Assembly: GCA_017421915.1 (NCBI GenBank)
Contig: JAFOHG010000077.1
Span: 1 to 33,474 of the forward strand
DNA: 33,474 nucleotides
Reading direction: 5' to 3'
Source of the DNA: Cellulosilyticum sp.
GTDB taxonomy: Bacteria; Bacillota; Clostridia; Lachnospirales; Cellulosilyticaceae
In this document: positions 6,391 to 14,967 of the stretch, piece after piece
Position numbering within the stretch: the stretch's first letter is position 1
Layout: every line of letters begins with the position of its first letter
Position numbers and translations under genes: made by a program
The notes under the pieces: model-generated
What the model was told of the DNA's origin: nothing
Database searches by the model: none
The model's input: the letters and a program-made list of their open reading frames with translations, nothing else

Positions 6391-8634
6391 ATGTCAGCAG
6401 AGCCAGATGAAATATATGAAAGACTAATAAAGAAAATACGTTCCTATCATCCTTCTGATAATTTAGATATGGTAGAGCGTGCGTATGCCCTTGCTAAAAG
6501 AGCGCATGCTACTCAATTTAGAAAATCGGGAGAACCCTATATCATTCACCCTTTAGAAGTAGCCTGTAATTTAGCAGATTTAGAGCTTGATATTGAATCC
6601 ATTGTAGCAGGCTTATTACATGATGTGGTTGAAGATACGGAATATACATTAGAAGATATTGCGCAGTTATTTAATAAAGAGGTTGCATTACTAGTAGATG
6701 GTGTAACAAAATTAGACAAGATTCAATATTCAGCAAAAAATCAAAATAAGCAACTTCAAAAAGAAGAAATACAGGCAGAAAATTATCGCAAGATGTTTCT
6801 TGCTATGGCACAAGATATTCGAGTTGTACTCATTAAGCTTGCGGATCGGTTACACAATATGCAGACGTTAAAATATATGACACCTCAAAAGCAAAAGGAA
6901 ATTGCAGAAGAAACTTTAAGCATCTATGCACCAATTGCTAATCGATTAGGAATTTGTAAGATTAAAGCAGATCTTGAAGACTTATCGCTTCGCTATATAG
7001 AACCAGAAGTGTATTATGACCTTGCACATCAAATTGCAAGTAAACGAAAAGAGCGTGTTCAGTATATAGAGCATATTGTAGAACAGATAAAAGCTAAGGT
7101 TGAAGAAGCTGGAATTGAAGCCATTATTGAAGGAAGACCAAAGCACTTTTTTAGTATTTATAAAAAAATTGTTAACAAAAATAAGACACTAGATCAAATT
7201 TATGACTTATTTGCAGTACGTGCTATTGTAAAGACAGTAAAGGATTGCTATGGTGTATTAGGAATTATTCATGAAATGTATACACCTATTCCGGGTCGCT
7301 TTAAAGACTATATTGCTATGCCGAAGCCAAATATGTATCGTTCATTGCATACGACTTTAATCGGGGAAGAAGGAACACCTTTTGAGATGCAAATTCGTAC
7401 AGAAGAGATGCATCGAACAGCAGAGTATGGTATTGCTGCGCATTGGAAATATAAAGAGGGTAAAACGGATAAAGGCATACAGGATAAGTCAGAGGAAAAA
7501 CTGGCATGGCTTAGACAAATTTTAGAGTGGCAACGTGATATGAGTGATAACCGTGAATTTATGAGTGCCTTAAAAGGTGACTTAGATGTTTATGGTGATC
7601 AAGTTTATGTGTTTACCCCTAAAGGCGAATTATTAACTTTACCTCAAGGTTCCACACCAATTGATTTTGCATATCAAATCCATAGTGGTGTCGGAAATAA
7701 AATGGTAGGCGCTAAAGTTAATGGCAAAATTGTTACGATTGATTATGTACTAAAAAATGGAGATCGTATAGAAATATTAACCTCTGGAAATTCTAAAGGA
7801 CCAAGTAGAGATTGGCTTAATATTGTTAAAAGTACACAGGCGCGTACTAAGATTAATCAGTGGTTTAGGAAACAGTTTAAAGAAGAAGATATTGTTAAAG
7901 GAAAAGAGCTTCTTGAAATTGCAGCCAAACAACGTGGTTATCACTTGTCTTATTTAACAGATAATGCAGTTGTTGAAGTCATTTATAGACGTTATGGAAT
8001 GAAGTCATGGGCAGATATTTGTGCAGCTATTGGTCATGGAACAATGAAAGAGCGCCAAATTATACAAAAGTTAATTGATGAAACACTTAAAGTTAAAAAA
8101 GAACTTGTTACGCCAGAACCAATATTAGATATTCAAGGTGAAAAAGAAACGTTTGTTCCAAAACCACATCGCCATTCAAGTGGTATTGTTGTAAAAGGTG
8201 TAGGTGATATTGCAGTACGTTTTTCTAAATGCTGTGGTCCACTACCAGGTGATGATATTATTGGATATATTACACGTGGGCGTGGTGTTTCAATTCATCG
8301 TAAAGATTGTATTAACATCATCAATATGCCATTAGAGGAAAGAGAAAGGCTTATTGATGCAACTTGGCAAGATCGAAAAGATGTACCGATTAAGCGTACC
8401 TATGTAACTGAAATTCAAATTACGTGTCTAGATCGTATTGGTATTATTGTAGATATCTCTAAAATCTTATCAGATATGAAATTACCTGTTAAATCATTAA
8501 ATGCTAAAACAACGAAAAGTAGTGCAATATTTAATGTTAAGATTGAAATCTCAGATATTGATCAACTAGAAGAATTAATACGAAAGATTGAAGCAGTACG
8601 TGATGTATTAGAAATCATTCGTGTGAATGCATAA
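6391..8634 (+). CDS. relA: Bifunctional (p)ppGpp synthetase/hydrolase (RSH family)
   Basis: This 747-residue long-form Rel enzyme makes and degrades the alarmone (p)ppGpp. The HD hydrolase domain carries the H...HD...D residues (IIHPLEVA near 50, GLLHDVVEDT near 74-83, KLADRLHNM near 150). The synthetase domain has RFKDYIAMPKPN and YRSLHTT near 305-325. The RFKD form (rather than EFDD) is that of bifunctional enzymes. The TGS domain follows near 395-455, then a CC-containing zinc-finger region (FSKCCGPLPGDDI) near 612 and a C-terminal ACT domain near 670-745. The ATG at 6391 was chosen over an in-frame TTG at 6385 because AAGGGGGG (6377-6384) gives proper spacing only to the ATG. Both activities should be intact. 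Confidence 0.96.
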   Translation: MSAEPDEIYERLIKKIRSYHPSDNLDMVERAYALAKRAHATQFRKSGEPYIIHPLEVACNLADLELDIESIVAGLLHDVVEDTEYTLEDIAQLFNKEVALLVDGVTKLDKIQYSAKNQNKQLQKEEIQAENYRKMFLAMAQDIRVVLIKLADRLHNMQTLKYMTPQKQKEIAEETLSIYAPIANRLGICKIKADLEDLSLRYIEPEVYYDLAHQIASKRKERVQYIEHIVEQIKAKVEEAGIEAIIEGRPKHFFSIYKKIVNKNKTLDQIYDLFAVRAIVKTVKDCYGVLGIIHEMYTPIPGRFKDYIAMPKPNMYRSLHTTLIGEEGTPFEMQIRTEEMHRTAEYGIAAHWKYKEGKTDKGIQDKSEEKLAWLRQILEWQRDMSDNREFMSALKGDLDVYGDQVYVFTPKGELLTLPQGSTPIDFAYQIHSGVGNKMVGAKVNGKIVTIDYVLKNGDRIEILTSGNSKGPSRDWLNIVKSTQARTKINQWFRKQFKEEDIVKGKELLEIAAKQRGYHLSYLTDNAVVEVIYRRYGMKSWADICAAIGHGTMKERQIIQKLIDETLKVKKELVTPEPILDIQGEKETFVPKPHRHSSGIVVKGVGDIAVRFSKCCGPLPGDDIIGYITRGRGVSIHRKDCINIINMPLEERERLIDATWQDRKDVPIKRTYVTEIQITCLDRIGIIVDISKILSDMKLPVKSLNAKTTKSSAIFNVKIEISDIDQLEELIRKIEAVRDVLEIIRVNA

Positions 8635-8668
8635 AATTAAAATGAAGTAAAATAAGCTAAAAGGAAAG

Positions 8669-8729
8669 GGTGCCAGTTATAACAAGTTATGAGTGATCAT
8701 AATGGACAGGTTATAGTGGCACCTTTTTA
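8669..8729 (+). terminator. Terminator after relA
   Basis: Long imperfect hairpin: GGTGCCA-type arm at 8669-8683, partner at 8710-8723, then TTTTT. It separates the alarmone gene from dtd. Confidence 0.75.
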
Positions 8730-8779
8730 TAAATGAAAAATAAGATGTTTGATAAAGTGTCAAGTAAAGGAGAGGTTAA

Positions 8780-9229
8780 ATGAGAGCAGTTGTACAACGT
8801 GTAACACAAGCTTCTGTTACAGTGGAAGATCAGGTAGTAGGAGAAATTGCAGAAGGCTTAATGGTATTAGTAGCAGTTAGGGGAGAAGATACAGAGCAAG
8901 ATATGGATTATATCGCTAAAAAGATTGCAGGATTACGTGTTTTTAGTGATGAAGCGGGAAAAATGAATTTATCTGTAAAAGATATAGGAGGGAAACTCCT
9001 TATTGTACCTCAATTTACACTTTATGGTAGTGCTATTAAAGGAATGAGACCAAGCTTTACAGCATCAGGTCCAGTAGAGGAAGCACGATTAAAATTTGAG
9101 CAATTTATAGAACGTTTAAAACAAGAGTCAGTACCAGTAGAAACTGGTGTTTTTCAAGCAGACATGAAAGTAGCTTTAGTAAATGATGGACCTGTTACCA
9201 TTTTATTAGATAGTAGTAAGCTTTTTTAA
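8780..9229 (+). CDS. dtd: D-aminoacyl-tRNA deacylase
   Basis: This 149-residue DTD enzyme hydrolyses D-aminoacyl-tRNAs such as D-Tyr-tRNA and so protects translation. Signatures are MRAVVQRV at the N-terminus, PQFTLYG near 76-82 (usually SQFTLY), RPSFT near 89-93, and the catalytic NDGPVTILLDS near 135-145 containing the GPVT cross-subunit proline motif. Length is normal. AAGGAGAGG precedes the ATG. The gene order relA-dtd-hydrolase-hemZ is conserved in many Firmicutes. Confidence 0.96.
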   Translation: MRAVVQRVTQASVTVEDQVVGEIAEGLMVLVAVRGEDTEQDMDYIAKKIAGLRVFSDEAGKMNLSVKDIGGKLLIVPQFTLYGSAIKGMRPSFTASGPVEEARLKFEQFIERLKQESVPVETGVFQADMKVALVNDGPVTILLDSSKLF

Positions 9230-9306
9230 CTTGTTAGAGAGTGGATGCAAAATATAAAAACACATAGTATAATAAAAATTAAATGTAGTATTTGGAGGAT
9301 AAACAT

Positions 9307-9951
9307 ATGATAGAAATTGCTAGAGGCATGTTATGCGAAGAATTAACTTATTTTTATATAGATGAAATAACAAAGCATGGATTTGTAATAGACCCAGGAG
9401 CAAGGGGAGAACAGCTAGCTGCTTATGCAAAAGAAAAGGGTTATGTGATTGAAAAAATCTTATTAACACATGGACATGGTGACCATATTTATGGTGCAGA
9501 TGCTTTAAGAAAAGCTACAGGTGCTTCTATTGTGATGCACAAGGAAGGAAAAAACTATGTTAATAATCCAGATTGGAATTTATCAGTGATGCTTTGTGGA
9601 GAGAAAATTGAATTTGAAGCAGATGAATATTTAGAGCATGGAGATGAAATAGTGCTTAATGCTAATGCAGATTTTAAGTTACGTATGATTTATGTACCAG
9701 GACATACAACAGATGGCGTAGCTTATTATTCAGAGGAAGAACATCTTATTTTTGTAGGAGATATTATTTTTGCAGGTTCAGTGGGACGTTCTGATTTGCC
9801 AGGTGGAAATAGCGTAAAGCTTTTAAATGGGATTAGAGAAGAAATTTTTACATTGCCAGGGGAAACTGTTATTTTAGCAGGACATGGACCACAAACAACA
9901 GTAGAACAAGAAAAAAATACAAACCCTGTATTTAACTTATTTGATGAGTAA
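9307..9951 (+). CDS. Metallo-beta-lactamase fold hydrolase (glyoxalase II-like)
   Basis: This 214-residue protein of the glyoxalase II-like branch has the binuclear zinc motif THGHGDH at residues 54-60. Further ligands lie in VPGHTTDG near 137-144 and VGDIIFAGSVGRSD near 158-171, with a final GHGP near 195-198. The fold predicts thioester or similar hydrolysis in the cytoplasm, but the substrate is unknown. I chose the ATG at 9307, seven bases after GGAGGAT (9294-9300). An upstream in-frame TTG at 9292 overlaps that site. It lies between dtd and hemZ, 17 bases before hemZ, so it is probably cotranscribed with it. Confidence 0.93.
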   Translation: MIEIARGMLCEELTYFYIDEITKHGFVIDPGARGEQLAAYAKEKGYVIEKILLTHGHGDHIYGADALRKATGASIVMHKEGKNYVNNPDWNLSVMLCGEKIEFEADEYLEHGDEIVLNANADFKLRMIYVPGHTTDGVAYYSEEEHLIFVGDIIFAGSVGRSDLPGGNSVKLLNGIREEIFTLPGETVILAGHGPQTTVEQEKNTNPVFNLFDE

Positions 9952-9968
9952 GAAGAGAGGATAAAAGC

Positions 9969-11411
9969 ATGATTGAATTATTATGTGAGGGACACGATGC
10001 TGCGTATGAACTAGGAAATGTAAGAAATTTATTCTTACCTTATGTGAAAGAAGCATTAGTTTTAGAAACGGTTTATGATGGAGATTTAGCGAAAGCCTAT
10101 TTAAAAAAAGAGGAGAGCGTGATACAAGAAGCTTCTTATCCAGTAAATTTGGTAGGTAATGAAATAAAAGACAAGAAATCACTTAAGGAAGCTTTAAAAA
10201 AAGCCGTATATGATACATTAAGTGCTTATACCAATAGACAAATGCCATGGGGAATTCTAACAGGAATTCGTCCAACAAAACTTGTACATGAGGCGTTAAA
10301 GTCGGGGATGAGTGATGAAGCAATTGATGCTTATTTAGAAGACGCTTATAAGGTGAGTCCAAGTAAACGTGTATTAATGAGAGAAGTAGCAAAACAAGAA
10401 CTTGCTATCTTAGATCAAAATAAACCAGAAGAGGTAAGTATTTATATTGGTATTCCATTTTGTCCAACAAGATGTGTCTATTGTTCTTTTACAGCTTACT
10501 CATTAGAACAAAAGCAAAAAGAAGTAGAACCTTATTTAGAGGCTTTATTTAAAGAAATTAGTTTTGTTGCAAAAGCAAAGCAAGATGTACCAATTCGTAG
10601 CTTATATATTGGTGGTGGTACACCAACGAGTTTAAATGAAGACCAACTTGAAAGATTACTTGAACATGTAGAAGCATCTTTTGACTTAAGTAGTATTGAT
10701 GAATACACGATTGAGGCAGGAAGACCAGATACGATTACATCTGAAAAATTACGTATTATGAAAGCACATGGTGTAGGGCGTATTTCTATTAATCCACAAA
10801 GTATGAATCAAAAAACATTAGATGCTATTGGTAGAAAACATACTGTTGAAGAGATTAAAGAGGTATTTCACATTGCGCGCGCATTAGGGCATGATAATAT
10901 TAATATGGATATGATTTTAGGTTTACCTGGAGAAGATGTAGAGGATGTTGTCTATACCTTAAAGGAACTTAAAAAATTGAAGCCAGAAAATATTACAGTG
11001 CACACTATGGCAATTAAAAGAGCTTCTAAGTTAAGAGAAGCATTACGAGAAGATGAAGATTCTATTCACTTAACAGAAGGTGATAAAATCCAGCAAATGC
11101 TAAGTGTATGTGAGAGTGAAATGGCAGATATGGGGCTCATGCCATATTATATGTATCGCCAAAAGAATATGCTTGGTAACTTTGAAAATGTAGGTTATGC
11201 AAAGCCGGGTACAGAGTGTATTTATAATATTGAGATTATGGAAGAAGCTGAAAGTATTATTGCATTAGGTGCAGGGGCTATTACCAAAATAGTTTATCAA
11301 AATGGAGAAAAAATTGATCGTATTCCAAATGTGAAAAGTTTAAAAGACTATATAGAACGTATTGATGAAATGATTGAAAGAAAACGTGAAGGCTTTGAAA
11401 AATATCAATAA
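9969..11411 (+). CDS. hemZ: Radical SAM coproporphyrinogen dehydrogenase-like protein HemZ
   Basis: This 480-residue protein resembles the HemZ branch of the oxygen-independent coproporphyrinogen oxidase (HemN) family. About 150 N-terminal residues precede the radical SAM core. The [4Fe-4S] cluster motif is C165-PTR-C169-VY-C172, followed by GGGTPT at 215-220 and TIEAGRPD near 248. In the HemN family the enzyme decarboxylates coproporphyrinogen III; for HemZ the exact role is less certain. AGAGGAT precedes the ATG, 17 bases after the hydrolase gene. A long terminator follows. Confidence 0.92.
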   Translation: MIELLCEGHDAAYELGNVRNLFLPYVKEALVLETVYDGDLAKAYLKKEESVIQEASYPVNLVGNEIKDKKSLKEALKKAVYDTLSAYTNRQMPWGILTGIRPTKLVHEALKSGMSDEAIDAYLEDAYKVSPSKRVLMREVAKQELAILDQNKPEEVSIYIGIPFCPTRCVYCSFTAYSLEQKQKEVEPYLEALFKEISFVAKAKQDVPIRSLYIGGGTPTSLNEDQLERLLEHVEASFDLSSIDEYTIEAGRPDTITSEKLRIMKAHGVGRISINPQSMNQKTLDAIGRKHTVEEIKEVFHIARALGHDNINMDMILGLPGEDVEDVVYTLKELKKLKPENITVHTMAIKRASKLREALREDEDSIHLTEGDKIQQMLSVCESEMADMGLMPYYMYRQKNMLGNFENVGYAKPGTECIYNIEIMEEAESIIALGAGAITKIVYQNGEKIDRIPNVKSLKDYIERIDEMIERKREGFEKYQ

Positions 11412-11435
11412 TATAAGATAAATGAGTCTTAAAAC

Positions 11436-11480
11436 AAAAAAGTGTCATAAAACTAGGAAATAGTTTTATGGCACTTTTTT
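11436..11480 (+). terminator. hemZ terminator
   Basis: A 20-bp stem (11436-11455 with 11461-11480, one G-U/mismatch position) closes a GGAAA loop. The A-run and T-run are part of the arms. Confidence 0.9.
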
Positions 11481-11543
11481 ATTTGGATAAAAGTAAGCAA
11501 GAGTAGGAATAAATGTTAGGGGAAATGCCTTTAGTTAAATTGG

Positions 11544-11574
11544 GCATAAACTTTATGATTTAGCAATGAATCTA
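11544..11574 (+). promoter_or_regulatory. Candidate forespore (sigma-F/sigma-G-type) promoter of spoVA
   Basis: GCATA (11544-11548) fits the sigma-F/G -35 consensus. A partial -10 ends in ATCTA (11570-11574), with sigma-F-like 16-bp spacing to AATGAATCTA or sigma-G-like 19-bp spacing to GAATCTA. The -10 match is imperfect. Position, about 55 bases before the first ribosome binding site, and the spoVA context support it. Confidence 0.38.
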
Positions 11575-11636
11575 CAAGAATAATATGTGAATAAAAGGAC
11601 AGACTAAAAATAAGTAAGAAAAAGGGAGGTATAAAG

Positions 11637-11813
11637 ATGAAGAAACGCGTTATTTTAGCTATTCTTTGTTTAAGCTTACTCATTGCAGGAGGTATAACAG
11701 CTTATATTTCTTTAAGTGTTGGAGAAAATCCAGATTATAGTAGTGGTATGTTTGTGGATAGGGGCGATTTAGATGGATATGAAACAATGCACCATTTATA
11801 TACGACTTTATAA
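11637..11813 (+). CDS. 58-residue secreted or membrane-anchored small protein leading the spoVA operon
   Basis: Not recognised as a known family. The ATG at 11637 follows a strong GGGAGGT site with seven bases of spacing. The product has a basic start (MKKR), a hydrophobic stretch at about 5-28 containing a Cys at residue 11, and an acidic, Tyr-containing tail ending MHHLYTTL. It could be a membrane-anchored peptide facing outwards (the forespore intermembrane space if made in the forespore). Its last 41 bases overlap the start of spoVAA in another frame, so it should be cotranscribed and perhaps translationally coupled. It is the first ORF after the candidate sporulation promoter. The ribosome binding site and signal-like N-terminus argue for a real gene. 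Confidence 0.65.
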   Translation: MKKRVILAILCLSLLIAGGITAYISLSVGENPDYSSGMFVDRGDLDGYETMHHLYTTL

Positions 11814-12408
11814 ACGAAAAACAGTTGAGGTAAAAAAATGGGTTATGATAGGCGAAATAGCAGATGTTTTAGCACCAGGTGAAGTAAAAGAAGAAGTAGC
11901 AGCTATGAAGATATTTTGCGTGCCAGATACTACTACGGATGGACGTTACATCATAACCATTATGGACATTATAGAATTAATTTTAAAATCATATCCCAAT
12001 GCAGAAATCCAAAGTATAGGAGATTCAGATTCGGTAATTGAGTATCACAAGAAACCTATTAAGCCTAAGGATGCTATAGAATGGTTAAAGGTAATAGGGA
12101 TTTGTATCATTATCTTTGCAGGGGCATTTATGGCTATTATGGCATATAATACTGACGTTTCACTAGCAAAAACTTTTATTACTATTCAGCGTATGGTGAC
12201 GGGGCAAGAGGTAGAAAAGCCATATTTACTTACAATTCCCTATAGTCTAGGGATTTCATCAGGGGTCTTAATCTTTTTTAATCATCTAGGTTTTAGAAAA
12301 ATTACAGAAGATCCAACACCAATGCAAATAGAGATGAAGAAATATGAGCAAGATGCAGAAGATTGTGAGATTGAATCTATTACAGATAAAAGAAGGGGAG
12401 AGCCGTAG
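11773..12408 (+). CDS. spoVAA: Stage V sporulation protein AA
   Basis: This 211-residue protein follows the SpoVAA layout: an N-terminal soluble domain (IYIRLYKR near 8-15, YIITIMDIIELILKSYPNAEIQSIG near 59-83), then two membrane segments at about 110-130 and 155-175, with conserved PYLLTIPYSLGI and FFNHLGFRKI between and after them, and a charged tail. SpoVA proteins form the inner-membrane channel that moves dipicolinic acid into the spore and releases it at germination. The start has AGGGG eight bases upstream and lies inside the preceding 58-codon ORF. The stop overlaps the spoVAB start by one base. Confidence 0.93.
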   Translation: MDMKQCTIYIRLYKRKTVEVKKWVMIGEIADVLAPGEVKEEVAAMKIFCVPDTTTDGRYIITIMDIIELILKSYPNAEIQSIGDSDSVIEYHKKPIKPKDAIEWLKVIGICIIIFAGAFMAIMAYNTDVSLAKTFITIQRMVTGQEVEKPYLLTIPYSLGISSGVLIFFNHLGFRKITEDPTPMQIEMKKYEQDAEDCEIESITDKRRGEP

Positions 12409-12851
12409 TGCAGACTATTTTTCAAAATATCATTCTTATCATTATAGGATTAAGCTCAGGATATATTGTAGCTGGTGGAGTGGTTGCCTTTATTTCAATT
12501 ATTGGTATTATTCCTATTATGGCCTATCGAACAAAGACATCCCATTATATGATGTGGTATGAAAATATGATTATTATAGGAAGTATTATAGGAAGTATTT
12601 TTTACTGCTGGGAATTTAGAATTTTAGTGCCACCTATTTTGATGTCGGTATTTGCTTTTGCACATGGTATATTTATCGGTGTGTTAATTATTGCGTTAGC
12701 TGAAGTTTTAGATGTATTACCGATTATGAATCGAAGAGTAAAAATCAGAAAAGGTATTTCTTTTATTGTAATTGCATTGGCACTTGGAAAATTAGTAGGC
12801 TCATTATGTTATTGGATTTATCCATATTTTACAGAAGTTTATCTATCATAG
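12408..12851 (+). CDS. spoVAB: Stage V sporulation protein AB
   Basis: This 147-residue integral membrane protein has about four helices (near residues 7-30, 45-65, 72-98 and 112-140), fitting SpoVAB in length, hydrophobicity and position between spoVAA and spoVAC. Translation starts at a GTG whose G is the last base of the spoVAA stop. The ribosome binding site AGGGGAG lies eight bases before it. The one-base overlap points to translational coupling. AA and AB are absent from many clostridial spoVA operons, so the Bacillus-like AA-AB-AC-AD-AE set is worth recording. Confidence 0.9.
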   Translation: MQTIFQNIILIIIGLSSGYIVAGGVVAFISIIGIIPIMAYRTKTSHYMMWYENMIIIGSIIGSIFYCWEFRILVPPILMSVFAFAHGIFIGVLIIALAEVLDVLPIMNRRVKIRKGISFIVIALALGKLVGSLCYWIYPYFTEVYLS

Positions 12852-12863
12852 AGGAGTGAAAAA

Positions 12864-13307
12864 ATGGCTAATATTAATCAGATAAAGAAAGATTATCAAC
12901 AGATTGTAGATAAGCATTCACCTAAAAATAAAGTGGTAACGAATAGTATTAAAGCTTTTTTTGTGGGTGGTTTGATTTGTACATTAGGGCAGCTTTTAAT
13001 TAATTTATATATGTATTTTGGACTTTCTTTTTATGAGTCGACAACGCTAGCTACAGATAGCTTAATTTTCATTAGTTTTGTGGTCACTGCATTTAATGTA
13101 TATGATAACATTGGAAAAGTAGGTGGAGCCGGTGCTCTTGTTCCGATTACCGGGTTTGCCAACTCTATGGTTAGTGCTGCAATGGAATACAAAAAAGAAG
13201 GCTATATTTATGGGATGGGTGCAAAATTATTTACGATTGCAGGACCTGTTATTGTTTTTGGGACTATTGCCAGTGTAGTAATAGGCATTATTTATTATTT
13301 TGTATAG
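12864..13307 (+). CDS. spoVAC: Stage V sporulation protein AC
   Basis: This 147-residue membrane protein is the SpoVAC channel subunit, which can act as a mechanosensitive conduit for dipicolinate release. After a basic soluble N-terminus (residues 1-25) come the family pattern KAFFVGGLICTLGQ near 29-42 and helices near 60-80 and 120-147. The central GGAGALVPITGFANSMVSAAMEY near 88-110 is strongly conserved and shared with SpoVAE. It has a GAGGAGTG ribosome binding site, 12 bases after spoVAB and 11 before spoVAD. Confidence 0.96.
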   Translation: MANINQIKKDYQQIVDKHSPKNKVVTNSIKAFFVGGLICTLGQLLINLYMYFGLSFYESTTLATDSLIFISFVVTAFNVYDNIGKVGGAGALVPITGFANSMVSAAMEYKKEGYIYGMGAKLFTIAGPVIVFGTIASVVIGIIYYFV

Positions 13308-13318
13308 GAGGTAAACTT

Positions 13319-14326
13319 ATGGGACATCTAGGTAAACAAACGATTGCTTATAAAACACCACCTGTTATTACATGTGCTTATTCCAGTGTAGGACCTAAAG
13401 AGGGTCAAGGCCCTATGGGAAAATACTTTGATCATATTTGTAAAGATGAATTATTAGGAGAAGATAGTTGGGAAAAAGCAGAAGCACGCTTGATTCAAAC
13501 AACGATTCAAGGGCTTTTAGATAGAGCAAGTAAAACACCACATGATATCCAGTATATTTTTGCAGGTGATTTGGAAAATCAAGTTATTGCCAGTACATTT
13601 GGTGTAAAAGATTTTAATATTCCTTTCTTTGGGCTATATGGTGCTTGTTCAACAATGGGAGAATCTATGTGTCTAGCCAGTATGGCTATAGCAGGAGGAA
13701 TGGCAGATTTAGTTATCGCAGGAACAAGCAGCCACAATGCAGCAGCAGAGAAACAATTCCGTTTTCCATTAGAATATGCAGGGCAACGTACAGAAACACA
13801 AACTTGGACAACTACTGCTAGTGGATTTGTAACGATTTCTCGTTGTGGAGATGGTCCTAAGATTACAGCTATTACCCCAGGAAAGATTGTGGATTTAGGA
13901 GTAAAAGATAGTTTTAATATGGGAGCAGCTATGGCACCTGCTGCAGTAGATAGTATCTTGATTCATTTAGAAGATACGCATCAGAAGCCAAGTGATTTTG
14001 ATGCTATTATTACAGGAGATTTAGGAAATTGTGGCGTAGATATTGCTATTGATGTAGCTAAACGACTGGGCACAGATTTAAGTGGCGTTCTGATGGACTG
14101 TGGAAAGATGATGTATGATGATGAAATTCAAGGCACCAATAGTGGTGGAAGTGGATGCGGATGTATTGCCTCTATTTTTACAGGTTATTTTTATAAACAA
14201 TTAATGGCTAGAAAGTTAAAGAAAATTTTATTAGTACCTACTGGAGCCCTTATGAGCCCAGGAAGTACACAGCAAGGTAATACCATTCCAGGAATTGCAC
14301 ATGCTGTTTGTATAGAAATGAAATAG
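13319..14326 (+). CDS. spoVAD: Stage V sporulation protein AD (dipicolinate-binding, thiolase-like fold)
   Basis: This 335-residue soluble protein has the thiolase-like fold of SpoVAD, which binds dipicolinic acid at the outer face of the spore inner membrane. Recognisable patterns are GPKEGQGPMG near 24-33, GLYGACSTMGESM near 104-116, GTSSHNAAAEKQFRFP near 137-152, TGDLGNCGVDI near 234-244 and GGSGCGCIASIF near 276-287. There is no signal peptide. GGAGGT precedes the ATG. It shares the operon with AC and AE, and the three are normally mutually dependent. Confidence 0.97.
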   Translation: MGHLGKQTIAYKTPPVITCAYSSVGPKEGQGPMGKYFDHICKDELLGEDSWEKAEARLIQTTIQGLLDRASKTPHDIQYIFAGDLENQVIASTFGVKDFNIPFFGLYGACSTMGESMCLASMAIAGGMADLVIAGTSSHNAAAEKQFRFPLEYAGQRTETQTWTTTASGFVTISRCGDGPKITAITPGKIVDLGVKDSFNMGAAMAPAAVDSILIHLEDTHQKPSDFDAIITGDLGNCGVDIAIDVAKRLGTDLSGVLMDCGKMMYDDEIQGTNSGGSGCGCIASIFTGYFYKQLMARKLKKILLVPTGALMSPGSTQQGNTIPGIAHAVCIEMK

Positions 14327-14338
14327 GAGGTGAAACAC

Positions 14339-14707
14339 ATGGATTTACTAATAGAATGTATAAAATGCTTTGTAGTAGGTGGGTTGATTTGTGTGGTTGG
14401 CCAAATCCTACTAGATCGTACTCAATTAACTAATGGAAAAATTATGGTACTTTTCTTAATATCTGGTGCAGTTTTACAAGCAATAGGCGTTTATCAGCCT
14501 TTAGTAGACTTTGCAGGAGCAGGGGCTACTGTACCTATTTCAGGTTTTGGCTACTCCCTAGCTAAAGGTGCAATGGAAGAGGTAAAAAGTGAAGGCTTGC
14601 TTGGGGCTTTTACAGGAGGTATTCGAAATACAGCATCAGGTATTACAGTTGCTATTGTATTTGGATATTTAGCGGCACTCCTTTCTAATCCTAAAAGTAA
14701 AAGTTAA
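14339..14707 (+). CDS. spoVAE: Stage V sporulation protein AE (AEb type)
   Basis: This 122-residue membrane protein is paralogous to SpoVAC: KCFVVGGLICVVGQ near 9-22 and GAGATVPISGFGYSLAKGAMEE near 65-86 repeat the SpoVAC motifs. It has about four helices. The ATG at 14339 is preferred over an in-frame GTG at 14330 because GGAGGTG (14326-14332) includes that GTG and gives six-base spacing to the ATG. It is the last gene of the operon; no AEa, AF or lysA follows. Confidence 0.95.
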   Translation: MDLLIECIKCFVVGGLICVVGQILLDRTQLTNGKIMVLFLISGAVLQAIGVYQPLVDFAGAGATVPISGFGYSLAKGAMEEVKSEGLLGAFTGGIRNTASGITVAIVFGYLAALLSNPKSKS

Positions 14708-14720
14708 AAAGAATAATAGG

Positions 14721-14781
14721 GCTACCTTTGAAAGCTATTAAATTCTTAATGAAACTTAATAGATTTCAGGGTAGCTTTTTT
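14721..14781 (+). terminator. spoVA operon terminator
   Basis: Arms GCTACC (14721-14726) and GGTAGC (14770-14775) are extended inward by further pairing (TTTGAAA, CTATTAA with partners) and followed by six T residues. A weaker 9-bp inverted repeat lies further downstream (14806-14814 with 14840-14848). Confidence 0.82.
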
Positions 14782-14967
14782 GTGCAGACAGTCCACAGAA
14801 AAACGACAATCAAGAAGATGTGGTACTGTTCACTTATGGCTTGATTGTTTAAAATATTCTTTAATAAATACAAATCATATAATTTTATAAATTGATTAAA
14901 AATGTCGTATGTATTATTTCTAAAGTTTAGTATAATATAAAATATATTAAGAATAGGAGATGAAAAA

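Noticed and set aside
9292-9306. TTG start for the glyoxalase II-like gene
   Set aside because: It overlaps the GGAGGAT ribosome binding site of the ATG at 9307.
12344-12562. 72-codon ORF across the spoVAA/spoVAB junction
   Set aside because: It is another frame of two confidently assigned genes and has a low-complexity Tyr/Ser composition.
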